This document shows positions 54,435-64,000 of a DNA stretch of 64,000 nucleotides, in pieces. The notes under the pieces are model-generated. The model was not told the origin of the DNA. It saw only the letters and a list, made by a program, of their open reading frames with translations, and did no database searches. How positions within the stretch are numbered: position 1 is the first letter of the stretch; each line of letters begins with the position of its first letter. The DNA is taken from NCBI GenBank assembly GCA_032173965.1, contig CM063311.1:310001-374000 (forward strand), written 5' to 3'. The translations under genes and the position numbers were made by a program. This DNA comes from Sitta carolinensis. Lineage: Eukaryota > Chordata > Aves > Passeriformes > Sittidae.

Positions 54435-55127
54435 TAACGTCGGCTCTGCCGGGAAGGGGCCTGAGAGGTCTCAGGCCAGGATAGCCGGGTCTACCCCAGA
54501 GAGGTACTCTCCTCAGAGGATGCCTTCCAGGGAGCCAGCGGCTTTCCCTCGGCTAGCCTAGGGGTGCCTTAGCAGGGTAGGAGCCACGGCGGCCTACAGT
54601 GAATTCACCTCAGTGAGTTCAGTTCAGTGAATTCAGCTCAGTGAGTTCAGCTCAGTGAGTTCAGCTCAGTGAATTCAGCTCAGTGAGTTTAGCTCAGTGA
54701 GTTCAGCTCAGTGAATTCAGCTCAGTGAGTTCAGCTCAGTGATCTTGCAAGGCAACCCCTTCACAGCCGGCACGGGGAGAGAGAGATGAGGGACTCGTAT
54801 GGCCATTCCACAGGGGGTAAATTTATTGCAAAGCACCCAGCGGAGGGGAGCCAGTGATGAGAAATCCCCAAAGTCTGGGGAAAAGTACAGAGGTTTTTAT
54901 AAGGGTACATAGGTGGGTGTGGGGGGGTACAAACCGATGGGTTACAACAGATCTACATAAAATCCCTCAAAGAATTGTGGGTCTCCGTAACCAAAAAGTG
55001 TTCTCCTTATCTAGGTGGTCTGGCCTTTGTTATTGTGTAATGCTCCTTAGCTCTTCAGGAGGCCCGCTTCCCCATCTCAGGGGCCTCCCTCCACGGCAGT
55101 GCCGCGGTGGGCCTGCCAGATCCCACA
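54435..55127 (-). mobile_element. Solo LTR, family B, ZF7 unit
   Basis: TGGGCT flanks; about ten 14-bp monomers (54598-54742). Confidence 0.7.
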
Positions 55128-55398
55128 TGGGCTCATACTGGGAGCGACTGGAATGACCCTGCAAGACCCTGGGCTCCTACTGGGAGCGACTGGAATGACC
55201 CTGCAAGTCCCTGGGCTCATACTGGGAGCGACTGGAATCCCCCTGCAAGTCCCTGGGCTCATACGGGGAGCGACTGGAATCCCCCTGCAAGTCCCTGGGC
55301 TCATACTGGGAGCGACTCGAATCCCCCTGCAAGTCCCTGGGCTCATACTGGGAGCGACTGGAATCCCCCTGCCAGTCCCTGGGCTCATACTGGGAGCA
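55128..55398. repeat. 42-bp minisatellite, distal block, ZF7
   Basis: Six to seven monomers. Confidence 0.95.
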
Positions 55399-56030
55399 GC
55401 CATTTCCACCACCGCCACCCCCCAACCCATTTCCCGGCCATGCGGCCCCTCCAGCCCCCAGCACCCCCTGCCTCAGGGACCCTCTCGGCCTGCCCGCTCT
55501 GGGGCTCTGGGCTCTCCTCTCTCCGCGGTCCCGCTCGGGAAGCCGCGGCTCTCCCGGCGCTCCCCAATCCCGGGGTCCCCCCGCCCCCGCCGCTCCCGCG
55601 CGCTCCCCACGCGGCCCCGCCCGAGCTCGGAGGGCCCGGCCCGGGCAGCCCAACCCCCACCGCGCCGGGACCCGCAGCCACCCGCCCCCGACGGGGCTCT
55701 GCCCACACCGGCACCGCCACCCCACAAAAACACCTCCCGGACACCCCGCCATGTCCCCCCAAAGGCCACCTGCGCCTCGCCTTTGGAGCCCCGCGAGCTC
55801 CGAACATCCCCCCCAAAAAACCCCAAACCCAGCCACCCGCCGGGCTCTTGGGGCCGAGCTGCCCCTCCCCGGCCACCTGCGGGATGCGGGCCAGGGGCCC
55901 GGGGGCGCTGCGAGTGCAGGCGGCGCTGGAGCCGCGCGCTTGGCGCTGTGCTCTTGTGCTGCTGCTTCCCGCTGCCGCTCGGCCTCTGCCTCCCTCCCTG
56001 CTGCTCCTGCCCCGCTGCGAGCCCGAGGCG
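55399..56030 (-). promoter_or_regulatory. CpG-island promoter and candidate first exon of ZF7
   Basis: Candidate exon ends at 55877. One G is lost near 55539 (CTCGGGAAGCC). Confidence 0.5.
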
Positions 56031-56580
56031 GGAGGGGAAAGGAAAGGGCGGGAAGCGTGAGGGGAAAGGGGCGGGGCCAAGGACAGGGCGGGCCCGGGAG
56101 GGGAAAGGGGCGGGGTCAAGGACAGGGCGGGCCCGGGAGGGGAAAGGGGCGGGGCCAAGGACAGGGCGGGCCCGGGAGGGGAAAGGGGCGGGACCAAGGA
56201 CAGGGCGGGCAGCGGGAGGGGAAAGGGGCGGGGCCAAGGACAGGGCGGAAAGCGGGAGGGGAAAGGGGCGGGGCCAAGGACAGGGCGGGCCCGGGAGGGG
56301 AAAGGGGCGGGGCCAAGGACAGGGCGAGAAGCGTGAGGGGAAAGGGGCGGGGCCAAGGACAGGGCGGGCTCGGGAGGGGAAAGGGGCGGGGCCAAGGACA
56401 GGGCGGGCTCGGGAGGGGAAAGGGGCGGGGCCAAGGACAGGGCGGGAAGCGGGAGGGGAAAGGGGCGGGGCCAAGGAGAGGGCGGGCCCGGGAGGGGAAA
56501 GGGGCGGGGCCAAGGACAGGGCGGGAAGCGTGAGGGGAAAGGGGCGGGGCCAAGGACAGGGCGGGAAGCGTGAGGGGAAA
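56031..56580 (-). repeat. GC-box array upstream of ZF7, expanded to about 14 copies
   Basis: Twice the length of the other arrays. Includes spacer variants seen nowhere else here (GGGCTCGGGAGG twice, GGAAAGCGGGAGG). Confidence 0.8.
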
Positions 56581-56758
56581 GTGGGGGTGTTTGGTGGGAC
56601 CAGGACCCCAAACTCAGCGTTTTGGGGGGCTCAGGACCCCAAACTCAGGGTTTCACAGGGCTCAAGACCCTAAACTCGGGTTTTGGCGGGCTCAGGACCA
56701 CAAAGTGGGGGTGTTTGGGGGGACCAGGACCCCCAGATGGGGTTTTTTTTTTGGGGGG
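56581..56758. repeat. 'GGGGTCTTGAGCCC' minisatellite, ZF7 unit
   Basis: As 49787-49957, with a changed monomer (AAAGTGGGGGTGTTTGG near 56703). Confidence 0.85.
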
Positions 56759-56905
56759 TCACTTCCGCCGGGCGTGGTCGGGGTCGCGCCGGGGCAGCCC
56801 CTCGTCGGTGCAGGAGGTGGTGAGGAGCCCCTGGTGCCACCGGGCCAGCTCGGCGTGTTCCTGCGCGCTGGCGGCCAGCGCCCGCAGCCAGCCCTGCATG
56901 TCCTC
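56759..56905 (-). CDS. Orphan 48-codon terminal exon, ZF7 unit
   Basis: Open, ending in Lys; intact acceptor and C tract. Confidence 0.4.
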   Translation of the reverse strand, partial: EDMQGWLRALAASAQEHAELARWHQGLLTTSCTDEGLPRRDPDHARRK

Positions 56906-56919
56906 CTGCGGGGGGGGGG

Positions 56920-57297
56920 GAACTGGCTAAGGGACCCGTAAAATGGGGTCAGGGACCCCCAAAATGCGGTTAGGGGTGCAGAAAAGTCGGTTTGGGACAC
57001 CGAAAATGGGTTTAGGGGTGCAGGAAATGGGGTTACAGGTGCAAAAAATGGGGTCAGGGAACCCCAAAATGGGGTTCGGGGAGGAGAAAACGCGGACAGG
57101 CTTCCCAAAAATGGGGCTATGGGTGCAGAAAATGGGGTTAGGCAACACGAAAACGGGGTCAGGGACCCCAAAAATGGTGTTAAGGACCTCGAAAATGGGG
57201 TTAGGGACAGAGAAAATGGGGTTAGGGGTGCAGGAAACTGGGTTAGGGTACCCGAAAATGGGTCAGAGACCCCGAAAATGCAGTTAGGGCTGCAGGA
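56920..57297. repeat. 21-bp minisatellite, between ZF8 gag and the orphan exon
   Basis: About 18 monomers; one G is lost near 57261. Confidence 0.85.
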
Positions 57298-57316
57298 AAT
57301 TATTATTATTTCTCTC

Positions 57317-58313
57317 CAGTCTGTGAGCAGAGTTCGTTCTTTTTCTAGCTTCTCTTTACCCCAAGCAGTAGTATTGGAATCACCGATTCTGTGTGCCTCC
57401 AGCCTCTCTTCCTCAGAGCCAGTCACAGACCACTCACCACGCCACTCGTCCCAGCTGCGGTCCACACTCAGAGCCAGAAGTCGACTGTCTGGACACTTCC
57501 AAACTCCGGATCCATTGCCTTGGGCTCCACCCCCGCCCCTTTTCCCTGGGATTTCCCTCCCCCTTTGCCCGCCCCGCCTCCTGCCGAGGGAGGTTCTTAC
57601 ATTATAGGGATGCACTTAGCGGCGGACACTTGCAATGGGCTTTTCTTTTCCACTATCAACTCTACTCTTCCCCTCCTCCCAACTTTCCTTACCTTCACTT
57701 TTATCTCTAACATTCCTGGACTCCGCATTCCGCACACCAGGGTTATCTACACCCCGCCCTTCGTCCTGCTGCCCAGCGCCATTTTGGGGGGCAGAAGGCG
57801 GAGGTCTTTCCCAGAGTTTTTCGGGCTCTGACCCGTCCGTGGTGCGCCCGGGCTCATCTTGTGAGGATTTCTGTTGTTCCACGGACGAGTTACAGTCAGG
57901 GGAACAACCGGGGACGGGGCTGGGTTGTCGCGGGGGTGAGGGGGAACGCCCCTGCTCTCGGGAGTTGTTGAACTCAGCGATGTCGCAGCTGTCCGCGGTT
58001 TGTGTGGCTGCCCCGATTCCCAGCTTTGGCACAGCAAGCACACATTGCTGAGCGCCTCTCCAGGTCTCTTGCTCTTGCACAGCTTTTTGCAGAGCCTGTT
58101 TGACTCTCCCCCACGATTTAAGGTTTTTCCCACTCCTGGATGACATAGCAGCTCAAGCATTGGTGCCTTTCCCCCATATTTCTGGGTGCACAATCTCCAC
58201 CGGACGGTCAATGACACCAATTTGTAAAAGCCACGTAACGGCAGAAGGAAAATCTTTAGGCTTCCAATCAATTGACTATGAAACTGCGATACGACCTTCA
58301 CGAGGGCTTCCAT
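57317..58313 (-). pseudogene. Truncated ERV gag behind ZF8
   Basis: Same frames as the ZF1 copy. Changed bases near 58137-58155 alter the SSGSGK segment to SSRSGK and remove its ATG context. Primer-binding-site-like sequence at about 58411-58428. Confidence 0.55.
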
Positions 58314-58430
58314 CCTCCTCGCCGGTCCGGGAGCGTCCTCCCCGCCGGGCTGCTCCAGCCGCTCCGGCCGCCGTTCACACCGTCCAGGCGATCCCCGTTT
58401 CCCGGATGATTCCCGGGATTCAGCACCATT

Positions 58431-58717
58431 TGTCGCCTCAGCGAGGCGTGGCGACCTGGTTGGGGAACGGCACTGAAGGCACCTCAGACTGCTCGGAACA
58501 AATGCTCACAAGCATCAGTGGGATGGATGGCAAAATGGCAGTTTATTCAGGGTTACACAGCGTTAGATGTGTTGCAGTTCTTGTCATCATATCCGTCCGC
58601 TTACGTAATAAGCTTCATACTCTTGGCTAACTTAATATGACTGTTGGTTATGTGGGGGGTGACCCTGTCTTCCCGTACAGAACGATATCTTCTGTTCACT
58701 GCACCCTATCTTCCATA
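58431..58717 (-). mobile_element. ERV LTR, family A, behind ZF8
   Basis: 287 bp; the leader beyond it has CACACCGTCC, a variant shared with the ZF3 copy. Confidence 0.85.
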
Positions 58718-58878
58718 AATGTGGGACACCAGGGCTCTGCCCGCTGTGGGTGCTCCAGGGGGATGGAGTTGGGGCAGCGCACGAAGCTCTGCCCGCACTC
58801 GGGGCACTCGCAGGGCTTCCCTTACCGGTGCCTCCGCTGGTGCTGGGTGAAGACAGAGCTGGGTGAGAATCTCTTCCC

Positions 58879-60537
<1,659 letters not shown>

Positions 60538-60784
60538 TCAAAGTCCCTGTGCCCAAGTCCATCTCTAGCTGTCCCCGACCATCTGGGGTCCATATAAACT
60601 TCCCAAACACCAACATCGAGCCCTGGAAATGCCTCCCAGGCGTTCCCCGTCTCAGGGTCTCCCCTTTTGGGGTTTGTGTTTTCCCCCTCCCTCTGGCTGC
60701 TGGGAGTCCCAGGAACACGAAAAGCTCCCCCCTCTTCCCTCTCCCATTTAGGGATGCTGGGAGTGACTGGGCTCCTACTGGGAG

Positions 60785-61418
60785 CAGCCATTTCCACCAC
60801 CGCCACCCCCCAACCCATTTCCCGGCCATGCGGCCCCTCCAGCCCCCAGCACCCCCTGCCTCAGGGACCCTCTCGGCCTGCCCGCTCTGGGCTCTGGGCT
60901 CTCCTCTCTCCGCGGTCCCGCTCGGGGAAGCCGCGGCTCTCCCGGCGCTCCCCAATCCCGGGGTCCCCCCGCCCCCGCCGCTCCCGCGCGCTCCCCACGC
61001 GGCCCCGCCCGAGCTCGGAGGGCCCGGCCCGGGCAGCCCAACCCCCACCGCGCCGGGACCCGCAGCCACCCGCCCCCGACGGGGCTCTGCCCACACCGGC
61101 ACCGCCACCCCACAAAAACACCTCCCGGACACCCCGCCATGTCCCCCCAAAGGCCACCTGCGCCTCGCCTTTGGAGCCCCGCGAGCTCCGAACATCCCCC
61201 CCAAAAAACCCCAAACCCAGCCACCCGCCCGGCTCTTGGGGCCGAGCTGCCCCTCCCCGGCCACCTGCGGGATGCGGGCCAGGGGCCCGGGGGCGCTGCG
61301 AGTGCAGGCGGCGCTGGAGCCGCGCGCTTGGCGCTGTGCTCTTGTGCTGCTGCTTCCCGCTGCCGCTCGGCCTCTGCCTCCCTCCCTGCTGCTCCTGCCC
61401 CGCTGCGAGCCCGAGGCG
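60785..61418 (-). promoter_or_regulatory. CpG-island promoter and candidate first exon of ZF8
   Basis: Candidate exon ends at 61265. Directly abuts intron sequence at about 60784 with only one partial 42-bp monomer between, so the promoter is some 280 bp from exon A rather than 1-2.5 kb. Confidence 0.55.
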
Positions 61419-61616
61419 GGAGGGGAAAGGAAAGGGCGGGAAGCGTGAGGGGAAAGGGGCGGGGACAAGGACAGGGCGGGAAGCGTGAGGGGAAAGGGGC
61501 GGGGCCAAGGACAGGGCGGGCCCGGGAGGGGAAAGGGGCGGGGTCAAGGACAGGGCGGGACCGGGAGGGGAAAGGGGCGGGGCCAAGGACAGGGCGGGAA
61601 GCGTGAGGGGAAAGTG
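61419..61616 (-). repeat. GC-box array upstream of ZF8 (about 5 copies)
   Basis: The shortest array in the window. Confidence 0.75.
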
Positions 61617-61789
61617 GGGGTGTTTGGTGGGACCAGAACCCCAAACTCAGCGTTTTGGGGGGCTCAAGACCCCAAACTCAGGGTTTCGGAGGGCTCAAGA
61701 CCCCAAACTCGGGTTTTGGCGGGCTCAGGACCACAAAGTCGGGGTTTTGGGGGGACCAGGACCCCAGATGCGGTTTTTTTTTTGGGGGG
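61617..61789. repeat. 'GGGGTCTTGAGCCC' minisatellite, ZF8 unit
   Basis: Closer to the plus-half copies (GGTTTCGGAGGGCTCAAG) than to the other minus-half copies (GGTTTCACAGGGCTC). Confidence 0.85.
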
Positions 61790-61936
61790 TCACCTCCGCC
61801 GGGGCCGGTCGGGGTCGCGCCGGGGCAGCCCCTCGTCGGTGCAGGAGGTGGTGAGGAGCCCCTGGTGCCACCGGGCCAGCTCGGCGTGTTCCTGCGCGCT
61901 GGCGGCCAGCGCCCGCAGCCAGCCCTGCATGTCCTC
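61790..61936 (-). CDS. Orphan 48-codon terminal exon, ZF8 unit
   Basis: Open, ending RRR as in the plus half; DPDHA is changed to DPTGP by CCCCGACCGGCCCCGG near 61800. Confidence 0.4.
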   Translation of the reverse strand, partial: EDMQGWLRALAASAQEHAELARWHQGLLTTSCTDEGLPRRDPDRPRRR

Positions 61937-61949
61937 CTGCGGGGGGGGA

Positions 61950-62332
61950 ACTGGCTAAGGGACCCGTAAAATGGGGTCAGGGACCCCCAAAATGCGGTTA
62001 GGGGTGCAGAAAATTGGGTTTGAAACCCCGAAAATGGGTTTAGGGGTGCAGGAAATGGCATTACGGGTGTAAGAAATGGTGTGACGGGTGCAGAAAATGG
62101 GGTTAGGGACCCTAAAAATGTGGTTAAGGACCCCGAAAATGGGGTTAGGGACAGAGAAAATGGGGTTGGGGGTGTAGGAAATTTTATTAGGGAACCTGAA
62201 AATGGGGTCAGAGACCCGGAAAATGGGGTTAGGGCTGCAGGAAATGGGGTCAGAGACCCCGAAAATGGGGCTAGGGCTGCAGGAAATGGGGTCAGAGACC
62301 CCGAAAATGGGTTAGGGCTGCAGGAAATTATT
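61950..62332. repeat. 21-bp minisatellite, between ZF9 gag and the orphan exon
   Basis: About 18 monomers of the plus-half type (for example GTGTAAGAAATGG near 62065). Confidence 0.85.
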
Positions 62333-62345
62333 ATTATTTCTCTCC

Positions 62346-63340
62346 AGTCTGTGAGCAGAGTTCGTTCTTTTTCTAGCTTCTCTTTACCCCAAGCAGTAGT
62401 ATTGGAATCACCGATTCTGTGTGCCTCCAGCCTCTCTTCCTCAGAGCCAGTCACAGACCACTCACCACGCCACTCGTCCCAGCTGCGGTCCACACTCAGA
62501 GCCAGAAGTCGACTGTCTGGACACTTACAAACTCCGGATCCATTGCCTTGGGCTCCACCCCCGCCCCTTTTCCCTGGGATTTCCCTCCCCCTTTGCCCGC
62601 CCCGCCTCCTGCCGAGGGAGGTTCTTACATTATAGGGATGCACTTAGCGGCGGACACTTGCAATGGGCTTTTCTTTTCCACTATCAACTCTACTCTTCCC
62701 CTCCTCCCAACTTTCCTTACCTTCACTTTTATCTCTAACATTCCTGGACTCCGCATTCCGCACACCAGGGTTATCTACACCCCGCCCTTCGTCCTGCTGC
62801 CCAGCGCCATTTTGGGGGGCAGAAGGCGGAGGTCTTTCCCAGGGTTTTTCGGGGTCTGACGGTCCGTGGTGCGCCCGGGCTCATCTTGTGAGGATTTCTG
62901 TTGTTCCATGGACGAGTTACAGTCAGGGGAACAACCGGGGACGGGGCTGGGTTGTCGCGGGGGTGAGGGGGAACGCCCCTGCTCTCGGGAGTTGTTGAAC
63001 TCAGCGATGTTGCAGCTGTCCGCGGTTTGTGTGGCTGCCCCGATTCCCAGCTTTGGCACAGCAAGCACACATTGCTGAGCGCCTCTCCAGGTCTCTTGCT
63101 CTTGCACAGCTTTTTGCAGAGCCTGTTTGACTCTCCCCCACGATTTAAGGTTTTTCCCACTCCCGGACGACATAGCAGCTGAAGCATTGGTGCCTTTCCC
63201 CCATATTTCTGGGTGCACAATCTCCACCGGACGGTCAATGACACCAATTGGTAAAAGCCGCGTAACGGCAGAAGGAAAATCTTTAGGCTTCCAATCAATT
63301 GACTATGAAACTGCGATACGACCTTCACGAGGGCTTCCAT
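62346..63340 (-). pseudogene. Truncated ERV gag behind ZF9
   Basis: As in the other units, with bases lost near 62860 (GTCTGACGGTCC), which shift the frame again. Primer-binding-site-like sequence at about 63437-63454. Confidence 0.55.
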
Positions 63341-63456
63341 CCTCCTCGCCAGTCTGGGAGCGTCCTCCCCGCTGGGCTGCTCCAGCCGCTCCGGCCGCCG
63401 TTCACCCGTCCAGGCGATCCCCGTTTCCCGGATGATTCCCGGGATTCAGCACCATT

Positions 63457-63743
63457 TGTCGCCTCAGCGAGGCATGGCGACCTGGTTGGGGAACGGCACG
63501 GCAGCCATCTCAAACTGCTCGGACCAAATGCTCACAAGCATCAGTGTGATGGATGGCAAAATGGCAGTTTATTCAGGGTTACACAGCGTTAGATGTGTTG
63601 CAGTTCTTGCCATCATATCCGTCCGCTTACGTAATAAGCTTCATACTCTTGGCTAACTTAATATGACTGTTGGTTATGTGGGGGGTGACCCTGTCTTCCC
63701 GTACAGAACGATATATTCCCTTCACCGCACCCTATCTTCCATA
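63457..63743 (-). mobile_element. ERV LTR, family A, behind ZF9
   Basis: 287 bp, outer end TTCCATA. Contains GATATATTCCC where others have GATATCTTCCG. Confidence 0.85.
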
Positions 63744-63905
63744 AATGTGGGACACCAGGGCTCTGCCTGATGTGGGTGCTCCCGGGGGGATGGAGTTGGG
63801 GCAGCGCACGAAGCTCTGCCCGCACTCGGGGCACTCGCAGGGCTTCCCTTACCGGTGCCTCTGCTGGTGCTGGGTGAAGACAGAGCTGGGTGAGAATCTC
63901 TTCCC

Positions 63906-64000
63906 TCACTGGGTACACTCCTGGGGCCTCTCCCTGCTGTGGATGCGCTGGTGGCAGATCAGGATACATTTCCGCTTGAAGCCCTTCCCACACTCGGGGC
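63906..64000 (-). CDS. ZF9: 3' end of another C2H2 zinc-finger gene (partial)
   Basis: Only the last finger (from CGKGFKRKC) and the RPQEC end are in the window; stop TGA at 63906-63908. The codon before the final Gln is ACC (Thr) instead of CCC. The remainder lies beyond 64000. The tail at 63744-63905 has the same fossil fingers. Confidence 0.8.
   Translation of the reverse strand, partial: PECGKGFKRKCILICHQRIHSRERPQECTQ

Overview
The window looks like nuclear DNA from a bird, most probably a songbird. The signs are clustered KRAB-less C2H2 zinc-finger genes of the type expanded in passerines, GT-AG introns, CpG-island promoters, GC-rich minisatellites and several families of endogenous retrovirus (ERV) LTRs. 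I see no bacterial operon, CRISPR array, rRNA or tRNA. Species and chromosome cannot be read from the sequence.

The window is one amplified locus: nine copies (ZF1-ZF9) of a roughly 7-8 kb unit. ZF1-ZF4 are on the plus strand (0-29.7 kb). ZF5-ZF9 are on the minus strand (36.8-64 kb). Between them lies a rearranged, nested ERV (29.7-36.8 kb), so the locus is a large imperfect palindrome with the gene tails facing inward. In transcription order a full unit holds: an orphan 48-codon exon; a short repeat; an array of 39-bp GC-box repeats; a CpG island with a candidate first exon; a 42-bp minisatellite split by a solo LTR (family B); a 78-bp coding exon; an intron of about 184 bp; a long finger exon; a tail with fossil fingers; a family-A LTR with primer-binding site and truncated gag; and an AT/GC minisatellite leading into the next unit.

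The plus half is itself a tandem duplication with a period of about 15.55 kb. ZF1+ZF2 (1-13.6 kb) correspond to ZF3+ZF4 (15.5-29.7 kb), each set preceded by a GATCCC minisatellite and an LTR-like AT-rich block. An inverted promoter fragment lies between them (13.7-14.8 kb).

The long finger exon is open in ZF3, ZF6, ZF7 and ZF8, with 18, 21, 14 and 13 fingers. It is open but one base out of phase with its splice in ZF5 (21 fingers), frameshifted late in ZF2, broken in ZF1 and ZF4, and cut by the window edge in ZF9. The products would be nuclear DNA-binding proteins. No KRAB, SCAN or BTB domain is visible and the first coding exon was not found. Many long reading frames here come from minisatellites whose period is a multiple of three, or from the antisense of fingers, and are not listed as genes. 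A dense run of one-base losses from about 24.4 to 29.6 kb hits coding and non-coding repeats alike and suggests local consensus error rather than biology.
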